Positions 1 through 9,000 of a stretch of DNA of 64,000 bases are shown piece by piece. The DNA is from Blastocystis hominis (Eukaryota; Sar; Bigyra; Opalinata; Blastocystidae), in NCBI RefSeq assembly GCF_000151665.1, contig NW_013171823.1, forward strand, positions 62,001 to 126,000. Direction: 5' to 3'. A program made the translations under genes and the position numbers. How positions within the stretch are numbered: the first letter of the stretch is position 1; every line of letters begins with the position of its first letter. The notes under the pieces are model-generated. The model saw only the letters and a program-made list of their open reading frames with translations, was not told the origin of the DNA and did no database searches.

Positions 1-3000
1 GTACATCTTTGGTCTAAGTCCCACGAATTCAGTGATGCGATGCCCGTTATGCTCATCCTTGAATATGGGTCCCGGCAACTTCTTGTTGAAGTTGAGGAAT
101 GATTCCAATGAAGGGAACTTTCTCTTGTCCACTTCATGCTCGTAGTATTTTACGAGTTCTCCGTAGAAGTAGCTCGTATTATCGAGTTCAGAGAAGTCGA
201 ATGATTTGTACATGTCACACATCTTGTGAACGATGTTACCACGGTCGTTCAACTGCACGATGAGCGAATCCGTGTCCTGTCCCAACAACTCCACGGTGTC
301 GAATGTGTTCTTGAGCATGTTGTAGTAGAAATCGTAGATGATGTGTTTGGACATGTCGAGGATAGCGAACCCGATGAAGAACGGCTTCTCTACCTTGCGC
401 ACCGGTGTGTTCAGCTTAATGCCGATCAGATTTTCGGAATACATGGTGGTTCCTGCGATCATATCGTACCCATGCTTCTGAATGATGGCTTCACGTTCAT
501 TCCACGTGCTAGCGAACTTCACTTTCATTCGTTTCAACCCAGTCTCCACGAATTTGCCATAGGTTGAGTTTGCTAATAATTTGTACAGGTTCTTCTCCAC
601 AGTAGTCTTGGACTTGGCTCGTTTTTCACTGAGCATATTGACGTATTCGAAGATGAAGGGTGCTTGTTTGAATCGAATGAGGCGGTGGATACCAGCAGAA
701 AGGATCAAACGATATCCCTGTTGAAGACCCAATTGCAGCAGAGAGTAGTGTACGAGATATTTGCGTCGAGGTACAAGATCGCAGATGAGCTTCGGTGTAT
801 TCACCTCTTTGACCTTGTCCACAATGTCGTTCTTCGCTGCGTACTTCTTGATTCCATCGGAGTACATGCCCGCCTTCTGTACGGGGAAGAATGGTAAGTC
901 ATTGAATTTATCATGGAGTTCCACTGGTGCCTCGATATCGCATTCGATGAAGAACCCATATTTACCGAATGTCTTGAGTGATTGTACCCACCCATTCGGA
1001 TCACGGTTGATCCTTTCCATTACTTCTCGTCGCTCGGGTACACCCACTATTTCATAAGGCATCATTCTGTGCATTGCTCCTCCATACAGGTTGTTGGCGT
1101 CGAGGTAGTAGATGGATGATTGTTCTCCGTTGTTGGCGGTGCTGTCAAGGTCGACTTTGGCATGCCTTTTCACGATCTGTGTGATGCCTCCTCGCAGGTT
1201 TTTGAGTAGACGCATGAAGTCATCAATATCATTTGTCTCCATCAATCGAATTCCCTTGCTCTCATAGAACTCACCCATGCGGTTCAAGAACACTTTCACG
1301 AGTTGTTTCTCCTCAAGTCCCTCATTCGCGTTGATGCGCATGATGTACTGAGCCCATTTCCTTGCGAGGGTCATGAGGCTACTCTCGCTATGATCGCCTT
1401 CCATGGTGACCTTTAAGAAGAGCGAATAGGCCATTTGTGGTGCTGTGATGTAATGCATCGGATCAACACCGAATGCCTTCAGTGTGGTAACGCGGAAGTG
1501 CTCGAATGCATCAGCCATGAGAGTTACATCGAGTACATTGTACAACTCGTAGTACTCACCCCATGTCTTGATATCGAAGATCTTCCACAGTTTCACCATG
1601 TGATCATATTCACCTTGGGGCATCATTTCTCCCTTCATATCATCAATGCATTGTTCACGAGAAGGAATGGTGGTGTTATTCAATGTGTCGTACGATTTGA
1701 TGAGACTGTAAAACATGGGTTCTTTCCGTGTCAACAGATCGATGTACTCGTCATTCCATTGCTTACCTCGTGATTCACAGTACTTGCGTAGTTGTTGTTT
1801 GGTGTGCACGTACAAATCGAGGTTACCACCGAGTGTCTGAGCCACGATGGATCTTAGAGGACTGCTGATGAGCTTCAACGAGTCCTTGAATTGAATGCCA
1901 TTGTACTCGATCTGCATCTCCTTGTCTTCAGTGGTTGGAATGACTTCTAAGGAGTCACTAGAGGTTGAATGAGCTGCGATGAGTTTCATGATGAACGTGA
2001 AATCGTAGTGTGAGCCATTGTGGAAGTATACGGGTAGACGATAGTTCTTCTTGTTGAAGGAGAGTTGGAGATTACACTTGGTGCAGCAGGTGCAGATATA
2101 CTGCCCGGCTTCAAAGTTGCATATCCCTCCCTTTCCTGTGGTGTATTCACCTGTCACATGTGCGTGATGTCTCACCTTGTCGTTCTCCAGTTTCTTGTGG
2201 CAGAAGGGACACACGGTTGTTGCACGAAAGTCCCTCTCGATGCTCGGAGAGTTCTCGAGTGGTAATTCATCGAAGAGATACGTTTTCACTCTCCCTTGCA
2301 ATTGTGTGAGATAGTCCATGAAAGGACGAAGATCCTCTTCACTCTCATGTGGTGCATGGAAGACTCGAAGTTGGCTGTCAATGGCTGGAATGCGTGACAC
2401 GGCTAGACATGATAGCATGATTGGCTTGTGTCTGTTCTTGTCATCAATGGCTGACTCGAAGTCAGCGTACACGACAACCGGTGCTGGCATTTCATATCGC
2501 TGGTTGGTGAATCGTAACCGAGTCTCATTGGTTGACAAGTCGTACTGCTCGCTTTCATCAACGAGTTCTCGGTGCACCTGTACTTCATGAGCATGAACGT
2601 CTTTGCGAGACCCGAAGAAGTCGTCGCAGAACCTGCACTTTGCGTTTCTCGATGTATGACAATTCTTCGCATCACTTCGTCGCATCATACGATGCTTGAA
2701 GTCGTTCAAGTCCTTGATGTACAAGAAGTGCTTTGGAGTGCCCTCAGGTAGATTCAAGTCGTTCAAGATGCAGAGGGAGAGAGGGGAACGTGATTTCTCC
2801 TTACCTTTGTACACGACATCGCATGTGAATAAATCGAATTGTTCCTTCGTCTTATCGATGTACCCAGGTAAGAGTGTGACCTCGAATACATTGAGCGATA
2901 CTTTCAACAATGCCTCCAATGCGGCGAATTTCTCTTCACTCGCATCGAATGGGATGCCTTTGGCATCCCGGGGCAGCGAAGCTGCCTTTACGAAGGGTGC

Positions 3001-4184
3001 ATTGTCACGAATGCCCATCGCCTCCTCCACTTCGTGAATGGTCACTCCGAACACCTTGTTCTTGTCGGGTTGCTTCCACCACTTGTTGTACACGGTTGCA
3101 TCGCCAATCTTGCAATTCGCGACGATCTTGTGTCCGCCTTCACTGGCCAGAATGAGACACCGCTGCAGGCACCGGTTGTCATCGAAATCCGGGTTGAGCG
3201 CTGTGCGTCCGATGACGAACGGTGTGTGCTGCTTGTACCCCACGAATGTACGTAGTGGGAACATCTCAATGTGGAAGCCGATCCACCCATGGTACCCGAA
3301 CCCACTTCCCTCTGTCTCCTGTTCCTCTACACCATTTCGGTACCACTTCAGGTACTCCTCGATCCACTCATCGATGCGATCTCGACGAACGATGCGAAGG
3401 TGTCCCAATCGATCATCGGTGAGGTTGAGGATCTTGGGATCTCCGTCATGTGTCAACATGAGGTTGTATGCCATCATGGTGACGAAACACTGGTTGTATT
3501 CACGCATACCATTGAGGATGAACTTTTTCAAGACTTCATTGAATTCATTTGTCTCATCGAATATGAGATTGATCGGTTCCACTTCCTCATCGCTCTTCTC
3601 ACCCGGTAGTCGAACCCACAACCTGTTGTCAAAATCGTTGTTGAGACGGAAGTCCTTCTTGGTTCGTTTCTCTTTCACCCATTCCTTGTACATGTCTCCT
3701 TGCACGGTGTGATAGTATGTGAGTGCATACCCGAGAGTTGAATCGATCACATCACTCAATCGTCCTTGTGATACCTTGCGATCGAATCGTTCGAATGCCT
3801 TATTGCGTCTCATTTCACGTCTCTTCTCCACGGTGTTCAGGTAAGCGGGTAAGTGACGTTGTCGCTTCTCACCGAACTTGTGTCCATCCCACTCGTACTG
3901 GTTGTAGAGGTCATTCCATGCCTCGCTTCCTACGTACACGTGCTTTCCCTCGATGGCAGGGTTTGCTACTCGCTTACGACGTGTTGCCTGTGCTTTCGGT
4001 GTTGCTAGTTTCTTCCCGAATATCTTGTTCGACACATAGGCTCTCGTGTCAGGCATGGTCTGATCGGTGAACGTATCACCGACCCTGTAGTACTTGGCAG
4101 CCAATCGCTTCCAGGTCGACTTACCAATCTTGATTTGTTTTCCTGTTTCAGGGTTGATAGTATATCCTTCGCGTTGTGAACTCA
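1..4184 (-). CDS. polB: Family-B DNA polymerase (protein-primed type), C-terminus beyond window
   Basis: Replicates the element. The reverse-strand frame is open from an ATG at 4184 to base 1, about 1,394 codons, with a little still missing past the window. Visible in order: an N-terminal NPETGKQIKIG motif shared with the next gene; a CxxC...HxxxH zinc-finger-like motif at about 2,610-2,670; the exonuclease motif YADFES; a second CxxC...H zinc motif; palm motif A (YYLDANNLYG); motif B (LLANSTYGKF); and motif C (GQDTDSL). These motifs and the order fit DNA_pol_B_2 polymerases of Polintons. The long N-terminal region before the exonuclease is large, as in Polinton enzymes. The start lies in TATATAAATG. 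A double hairpin is embedded in frame at 2,951-2,986. Confidence 0.93.
2951..2986. repeat. Double hairpin inside the polymerase gene
   Basis: GGGATGCC-TTT-GGCATCCC (2,951-2,969, perfect 8-bp stem) followed without gap by GGGGCAGC-GAA-GCTGCC. Lies in frame in the coding sequence. Confidence 0.85.
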
Positions 4185-4283
4185 TTTATATAAGGGTCAC
4201 AAAATCTTTAAGTGGTGATACACGTGTGACCAAAGTGAAATAGTTAGGAGCTTGGCTTCCTCCTTGAGCTACCGAAGGCATCC

Positions 4284-4712
4284 CTAGAATGGGAAAATGG
4301 AATGACCATCCGCATCGTACTCGAATTCATCGATGTCGTAGAACTCGGATTCCGATGAATCAGAATCACTAGAATTGGGGTCAGCGAATGCAATGCTAAT
4401 GTCTGGATCATTATCGTATGCCTCAGCTTCTTCTTTGGTCATTTTCACCCATTGTCCTTTTACGCGCCTGTAGTTGTCATGGAGTAACTCGTAGTATGCT
4501 GTGCCACCAATAATCATGGAGCGATTGCTGGGAGAAAGTATTCTCGACTTGGGAACATATTTTGTCGTATCTGGTGGTAAAGGTGTATCGTACAAGCGAT
4601 TCAATTTCTCGTCGTACTTGTATCCACGCTTGAGAAGGTTCCAGAAGCGAACTCCGTTGATTTGAATTTGTCGGCCAGTATTGGGATTCAAAGTATGAGT
4701 AGGTCTATTCAT
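4284..4712 (-). CDS. Small acidic-tailed protein with NPxTG motif
   Basis: 142 residues, function unknown. The N-terminus (TLNPNTGRQIQINGVRFW) matches the first 25 residues of the neighbouring polymerase (TINPETGKQIKIGKSTW), so the two share a small module. It resembles the N-P-x-T-G-x-x-I motif seen in short modules of large DNA virus proteins (a remote parallel from memory). The C-terminal third is very acidic (SSDSDSSESEFYDIDEFEYD). It lies head-to-tail upstream of the polymerase with about 100 nt between, and its start is in ATATATAAATG, so it may be expressed with the polymerase. Confidence 0.75.
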   Translation of the reverse strand: MNRPTHTLNPNTGRQIQINGVRFWNLLKRGYKYDEKLNRLYDTPLPPDTTKYVPKSRILSPSNRSMIIGGTAYYELLHDNYRRVKGQWVKMTKEEAEAYDNDPDISIAFADPNSSDSDSSESEFYDIDEFEYDADGHSIFPF

Positions 4713-4764
4713 TTATATATTTATATATTTATATTTTCTCTTTTAACCCTAGATGCTTCCCTAA

Positions 4765-5310
4765 ATGAAGTACAAGAAAACAGAAAACAACACATGGTCT
4801 TCCCTGGTACGCACTTGTGAAGACGAGAATATCGAACTCGCCGACATTGTCATTCACACCAAGTATCCGATCAATTCCGAGCGTCTATTCGGCTTCAGTG
4901 TTTGCTCCCCGCAAGCAAATGTGAACTGTGGTTTAATATTGCACGACTATGATTGCATGGAGATGACGTTGGATGAAACTCGTCCACCTTTGTTTACCGA
5001 GGATGAATGGGAGTATCTATTGCCTCAATTGAAATCCAATGGTTTGCTAGGTGTGCCTCTGAACGTTTTCTGTAGGACGTATGACACACAGCCTTATGTG
5101 GTACCTGTGGTAACCGAGAATCGTGCTGTTTACTTCTTCTCCAACTACTATGTACGCGTGGTCTACAAGGTGGTGGATGATGAAGTGCCTCCCGAGTTGT
5201 CCGATCTGTTCATCGATGATGGTGCGTGTCTGAAGGGTGTGTACGTTCGTGCATATCAACGAATGGGAGGAAGCGATGCTTCCTCCCGGCGAAACAAAGT
5301 TTCGCCATGA
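4765..5310 (+). CDS. Unknown element protein, 181 aa
   Basis: Not recognised. Start ATG follows CCCTAA to give TAAATG. No signal peptide or membrane segment is evident. The last 16 or so residues (GGSDASSRRNKV) are encoded by a double hairpin that has fallen in frame at the end of the gene, so the original C-terminus was probably a little before residue 165. It is the first of two co-oriented genes (next starts 23 nt after its stop) that face the integrase gene. Confidence 0.7.
   Translation: MKYKKTENNTWSSLVRTCEDENIELADIVIHTKYPINSERLFGFSVCSPQANVNCGLILHDYDCMEMTLDETRPPLFTEDEWEYLLPQLKSNGLLGVPLNVFCRTYDTQPYVVPVVTENRAVYFFSNYYVRVVYKVVDDEVPPELSDLFIDDGACLKGVYVRAYQRMGGSDASSRRNKVSP
5265..5306. repeat. 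Double hairpin at the end of the 181-aa gene
   Basis: First hairpin 5,265-5,287 with stem GGGAGGAAGC and loop GAT or similar; second 5,288-5,306, GGCGAAAC-AAA-GTTTCGCC. The TGA stop of the gene follows within 4 nt. Confidence 0.88.
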
Positions 5311-5332
5311 AATCATCCAAAGTAAAAAGTAA

Positions 5333-5890
5333 ATGTCGTACATTTTCAGCAGCAATGGAAACAACTACACGTTCAAGAAGCTCGACAACATGCTCATCAA
5401 CATGCCAGAGAAGGACGGTCATCATGTGCTAATTCGAGAGACAGTGGATGGTGTTCCTCAGTACTCGTGGGGGAGTGCGGCTTGTATCGTGAAAGCGAAC
5501 GAAGCATTTGTCTTCGAATACACACCAGAAACTACCGAATCATTCAATAGCGAATGGGGTGGTGATGGTATGCCGCCTATGCCGTCCGGATCGTACCTGA
5601 TAACCACGACTGTCATAACGTACCTTCCTGAAGACATGTTCAACGATTGCACATCAATCGAATCGGTGGTTGAAAAGGGTTATCGAGTGCTAGTCACGTT
5701 TGACAACACGCCTATCCTAGACAGACCGTACATCGATACATTGAATAGTCTTGTGTCTCATACTGGTTATGCTGTTGTGAATATTGGGGGAAGCTCTGCT
5801 GTCCTTCGTACGTATTCGAATCTTCCTCTCATGCTTCTAGGTGGTGTGAAGAGCATCACGATCGTTTTCGAACACCTAGGGGAAGCGTAG
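5333..5890 (+). CDS. Unknown element protein, 185 aa
   Basis: Not recognised. Start is in AAGTAAATG, 23 nt after the previous stop. Composition is that of a soluble beta-rich protein (many V, T, Y). The stop codon TAG is the loop of the first of two hairpins (5,879-5,897), and the stop of the convergent integrase gene lies in the second one, so the two genes share a hairpin pair as their 3' boundary. Confidence 0.7.
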   Translation: MSYIFSSNGNNYTFKKLDNMLINMPEKDGHHVLIRETVDGVPQYSWGSAACIVKANEAFVFEYTPETTESFNSEWGGDGMPPMPSGSYLITTTVITYLPEDMFNDCTSIESVVEKGYRVLVTFDNTPILDRPYIDTLNSLVSHTGYAVVNIGGSSAVLRTYSNLPLMLLGGVKSITIVFEHLGEA

Positions 5891-5916
5891 CTTCCCCGTG
5901 GGCACTACGTGCCCAC
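5879..5916. repeat. Double hairpin shared by two convergent gene ends
   Basis: GGGGAAGC-GTA-GCTTCCCC (5,879-5,897) and GTGGGCAC-TAC-GTGCCCAC (5,898-5,916). The stop codon of the forward gene is in the first and the stop of the reverse integrase gene is in the second. Possible bidirectional transcript-end signal. Confidence 0.9.
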
Positions 5917-6873
5917 TACTTTCTTCTGACTCCTCGTAATGGGTCGATGTGACCTTGCTGCATCACGCAATGCATTGGGTTCCTTTCGACTCTTGGATCG
6001 CGTGACTGGAGGTGCTGGCTGTGGTTTGCATTTGCTAGCCAGGAGTTCCCAATGATAGCACTTCTGCTTGCTACCGCTTTCCATATTCTTCACTTCGTAC
6101 ATTAATGGCATGAATCGATCGTCAATGTCAACAACTTGATACAAGTCCTGAGACCATTTGCTCGTCAATGATCGCTTTTCCAGAACACGAGGTCTTCGTG
6201 TCACTCGAACATAATCACCCACATCGAATTGAGGTGTTGTGTCCTTCGCTGTCATGTTGGATGGTTCTGTCTTCTCCGTGTACAAGATATCGTTGTTCCA
6301 AATGTCATTTGGTGTATATCCGGTGTCTCTGTTCTTCCTTGCATTGTGTCTACGAACCGCACCATCGATCAAATCGAACCATACACCTTTCGATTGATTG
6401 AATGGAACCATGATGTCTTCCTTGATATCTCGAATTGCTCGTTCGGCTAGTACTGCCTTATTCGCTGAATCCATGTGATACATGGTGATGTCATACTTGT
6501 CCAAGATGTTGGTACGAAAGATGGCATTGGTGAACTCGGTGCCTCGATCCGAGCAAATATGCTTTGGTGGTCCGTATGTTTGAATGATGTCCTTCATCGC
6601 ATGCGTGACTTCTGTAGCACTCTTGCTTTTCAGTCGCCGAGCCATCAGGTATTTCGAATATCCATCAATGCATACAAGGACATACTTGTATCCACGATTC
6701 TTGTGGAATCCGGTGGACTTCTGTCTGCCCAACACTTCCTGAATCCATTTGTCTTGTTTGGAAGAGAAATCGATGAGATCGATGAAGTATATGTTTCTCT
6801 TGAATGAACTGATGATCACTCGAGTTGCACCTTTTCGCTTGGCTGGTTTCCGTAGTTCCTTGATCTCGTTCAT
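5905..6873 (-). CDS. Retroviral-type (rve) DDE integrase of Polinton
   Basis: Catalyses insertion of the element DNA. 322 residues. The rve core gives D32 (YFIDLIDF), D109 (SDRGTEF) and E144 (AERAIRDIK), the D,D-35-E triad with usual spacing. The C-terminal part (about 215-285: DVGDYVRV, then LTSKWSQDLYQVV) looks like the SH3/chromo-like DNA-binding tail common in Polinton integrases, and a basic tail follows. The gene is divergent from a 63-aa gene, the two ATGs being only 2 nt apart inside a palindromic TTCATAAATGAA. Confidence 0.92.
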   Translation of the reverse strand: MNEIKELRKPAKRKGATRVIISSFKRNIYFIDLIDFSSKQDKWIQEVLGRQKSTGFHKNRGYKYVLVCIDGYSKYLMARRLKSKSATEVTHAMKDIIQTYGPPKHICSDRGTEFTNAIFRTNILDKYDITMYHMDSANKAVLAERAIRDIKEDIMVPFNQSKGVWFDLIDGAVRRHNARKNRDTGYTPNDIWNNDILYTEKTEPSNMTAKDTTPQFDVGDYVRVTRRPRVLEKRSLTSKWSQDLYQVVDIDDRFMPLMYEVKNMESGSKQKCYHWELLASKCKPQPAPPVTRSKSRKEPNALRDAARSHRPITRSQKKVVGT

Positions 6874-6878
6874 AAATG
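6871..6878. promoter_or_regulatory. Divergent start box of integrase and 63-aa genes
   Basis: CATAAATG holds both initiation codons, on opposite strands, 2 nt apart, in a palindromic TTCATAAATGAA. Any promoter must overlap the other gene. Confidence 0.55.
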
Positions 6879-7067
6879 AACCGCTTTATTCAATGGCTGA
6901 AAAGTGCATGGAAATGGATGAGTGGAAGAAAGAACCACAAGCTAGTGGTGGACTCGAAATGCAAGGACAGATGTCACTGCCTATGCGTGTACAACGAGAA
7001 GAATGGATCCGATGACGACAGTGGGAGTGATATATCGATCAGTCCGACAGAGATTAAAGTGAAATGA
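6876..7067 (+). CDS. Small basic amphipathic protein, 63 aa
   Basis: Unknown. Supported as a gene by the TAAATG start and by filling the gap between the divergent integrase and the next gene. The N-terminus (MNRFIQWLKSAWKWMSGRK) is a short tryptophan-rich amphipathic helix with basic residues, followed by two CxC-like cysteine groups (KCKDRCHCLC) and an acidic, serine-rich tail. That could suit membrane interaction or a small virion peptide, but this is inference. Confidence 0.5.
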   Translation: MNRFIQWLKSAWKWMSGRKNHKLVVDSKCKDRCHCLCVYNEKNGSDDDSGSDISISPTEIKVK

Positions 7068-7115
7068 GGGATGCCTAAATAGATTTAAATAATGTAAACA
7101 TAAATAGAAATACAA

Positions 7116-7571
7116 ATGAACTGTTGGATGAATGATGAACGTCTTGATATCACACGTAAATACGTGCATGATATGATTAATTCATTTGTTGATGATCCCA
7201 AAGGTACAAATTATCATAATGAGTATAATCCTCCATATATGTTGATAAATTCACCTGATCTTCAACATCTTCTTGTGAAATCATGTAATGATGATAAATA
7301 CATAGTGAAGTGGGGTGAAGTGGGGCGACAAAGTCGCCCCGGGGAGGCGAAGCCTCCCCACGAAGTAGGAGGACTTGCGGGACAAAGTCCCGCCGGGGAA
7401 GGTTCGCTTCCCCGAAACATTGCTGAACTCCGTGCTTTCAATGAGAATATCTATGATATCGAAGGTCATCGTGTGATGACATTAGGTGGTGGTATAATTC
7501 TCATTGATATCGATGGTGTTGCATTTGATCAACTCGAATGTGTATCGGGTAAACGATTACCGCCAAAGTAA
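7116..7571 (+). CDS. Unknown element protein interrupted in frame by hairpins, 151 aa
   Basis: Not recognised. Residues 1 to about 66 and about 106 to 151 have ordinary composition (C-terminal GHRVMTLGGGIILIDIDGV is hydrophobic). The middle 40 residues (GRQSRPGEAKPP... and GQSPAGEGSLP) are translated from four consecutive GC-rich hairpins at 7,322-7,413. The frame stays open through them. The start is ACAAATG rather than TAAATG. Confidence 0.6.
   Translation: MNCWMNDERLDITRKYVHDMINSFVDDPKGTNYHNEYNPPYMLINSPDLQHLLVKSCNDDKYIVKWGEVGRQSRPGEAKPPHEVGGLAGQSPAGEGSLPRNIAELRAFNENIYDIEGHRVMTLGGGIILIDIDGVAFDQLECVSGKRLPPK
7322..7413. repeat. Four hairpins inside the 151-aa gene
   Basis: GGGGCGAC-AAA-GTCGCCCC (7,322-7,340), GGGGAGGC-GAA-GCCTCCCC (7,341-7,359), GCGGGAC-AAA-GTCCCGC (7,377-7,393) and GGGGAAG...CTTCCCC (7,395-7,413). 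All translated in frame. Confidence 0.9.
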
Positions 7572-7616
7572 AAGACTGGAAGCTATGGTTTCTAAGTCGC
7601 CCTTATTTCACTTTGT

Positions 7617-7654
7617 GGGAAGCCGAAGGCTTCCCGGGGCGACTTTGTCGCCCC
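7617..7654. repeat. Double hairpin between convergent genes
   Basis: GGGAAGCC-GAA-GGCTTCCC and GGGGCGAC-TTT-GTCGCCCC, directly abutting. Located between the ends of the 151-aa gene and the fibre-like gene and preceded by TTTCACTTTG. Confidence 0.9.
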
Positions 7655-7664
7655 ACTTTGTCCC

Positions 7665-8957
7665 TTAAAGTTCGACGATGGTTACCTGGAAATTTGAATA
7701 TGTATGGGATATCGTCGTATCACCACTGCGTGTTACAACGAGCGATAGTGCACCGTCCTTTGTCGGTGTAACAATCGATGTGCCAGACACCTTCATAGAT
7801 GGTACTGGACTGTCAAGTGTTGTCTTCAGCAACGTTGCTTGAGACGTAGTGATTACCAAGGTCGGCGTGTCTGTAAAGCCTACGAATGCCTGTTCGTAGT
7901 TACCACACTTGAGACTCAAATCGATCGTGACCAGGTACTTGCTGTTCGAAGATAACATGAGTCCTTCCGTCAAGTTCGAATTGTCTGATCCGAGATACTC
8001 GGACACGACACTGTGACCGCTGCCTGACCAGGTGTACGTGAACGTCTTGGAGAGCTTGGCAGGCGGTGTTGAAAAGGACACACCACTGCTAGATACATTC
8101 AAGACGTACGATCCTGCTGTGGACGGTAAGGTCAACTTGCTCACACCCGCTCCATCGTTGATCACGATACACCGCTCCGTGCTAGTGCAGCCGAGGATGT
8201 CCTGGTAGATGGTAGAGGCGTCAAGGACGCTCGTCGTGGGTACTTCATTATTTGTTTCCTTCTTGAATACAAAATAACCAGAAGAAACACCCATTGCAGG
8301 TACGGTTACACCATATGCAGTATTATCCTTGTAAGCAATGAGACACATGTTTGTCGATTGTACACCGAGGGTATCGTGGAATAGAGTTGAGGCGTTCAAT
8401 GTCTCGAATGTGTACTGAATTCCGAAAGCCCCAGCCTCTACTCCTTTCAGGATGTACGTCCCGGACTGATCTGGCAGGAACAGATCTGTACGAGTGCTCG
8501 TTGTCGAGTTCCAGTTGGCAATCGCGAACTTGTTCGATGTGGTACCGAGACCGATAGCCGTGTTGATCGTAGTCGCACTGAATAACAAGAACGAAGGATT
8601 GCCATCTTCGTCCATGTTCAGCACGTACTTGCCGCTACTAGGCAGATCGAGCTCTCCGAATGTGCTATTGCTGGTAAAGTATGGAATCGTACCTTGAGTG
8701 GCAATGGTGATTGCCTGACTGTTGCTGTCTTTGAAGTACGAATTGTCGAGCGTGGTGAAGTCTTCAGACTCTAGGCTACTCGCATCAACCCAGGTGAAGT
8801 CGTTGTTGTAATTGCTGAGCACGAAGGTGCCATTCCCGCTCGGTAATGCGAAGGTCTTGAATGCTCCATTATGGTAGTACTGGAGACCATTCGTCATCTC
8901 CTTGCGTTTGAACACTCCATTCTGGAGATATACAAGTTTCTCTGCTGTGCTTGACAT
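7665..8957 (-). CDS. Fibre/spike-like virion protein
   Basis: 430 residues, probably a trimeric receptor-binding fibre. The N-terminal two thirds hold repeated modules ending in LP-S-G-x-Y/F-V-L-N/S-x (for example LPSGNGTFVLS, LPSSGKYVLN, LPDQSGTYILK, LPSTAGSYVLN), each about 70 residues, typical of beta-structured phage and viral fibres. The last 130 residues form a Ser/Thr/Val-rich globular end. Start in ATATAATAAATG, 39 nt from the divergent major capsid gene, which suits joint late expression. The family is assigned from the repeat pattern, not from a recognised domain. Confidence 0.65.
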   Translation of the reverse strand: MSSTAEKLVYLQNGVFKRKEMTNGLQYYHNGAFKTFALPSGNGTFVLSNYNNDFTWVDASSLESEDFTTLDNSYFKDSNSQAITIATQGTIPYFTSNSTFGELDLPSSGKYVLNMDEDGNPSFLLFSATTINTAIGLGTTSNKFAIANWNSTTSTRTDLFLPDQSGTYILKGVEAGAFGIQYTFETLNASTLFHDTLGVQSTNMCLIAYKDNTAYGVTVPAMGVSSGYFVFKKETNNEVPTTSVLDASTIYQDILGCTSTERCIVINDGAGVSKLTLPSTAGSYVLNVSSSGVSFSTPPAKLSKTFTYTWSGSGHSVVSEYLGSDNSNLTEGLMLSSNSKYLVTIDLSLKCGNYEQAFVGFTDTPTLVITTSQATLLKTTLDSPVPSMKVSGTSIVTPTKDGALSLVVTRSGDTTISHTYSNFQVTIVEL

Positions 8958-9000
8958 TTATTATATAGCGAGAACGATTTTTCTCCCCTATAGTAAATGG
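8936..9000. promoter_or_regulatory. Divergent TAAATG promoters of fibre and capsid genes
   Basis: The 39-nt gap between the two ATGs has TATATAATAAATG reading left and CTATAGTAAATG reading right. TAAATG (T-A-A plus the start codon) also begins the polymerase, 142-aa, 181-aa, 185-aa, 63-aa, ATPase, GGA-repeat, 778-aa, 232-aa and 110-aa genes. It resembles the poxvirus late-promoter TAAAT(G). Confidence 0.55.

Noticed and set aside
5905-6873. Integrase as part of an LTR retrotransposon
   Set aside because: No reverse transcriptase, RNase H or gag nearby; capsid, packaging ATPase and DNA polymerase genes place it in a Polinton.
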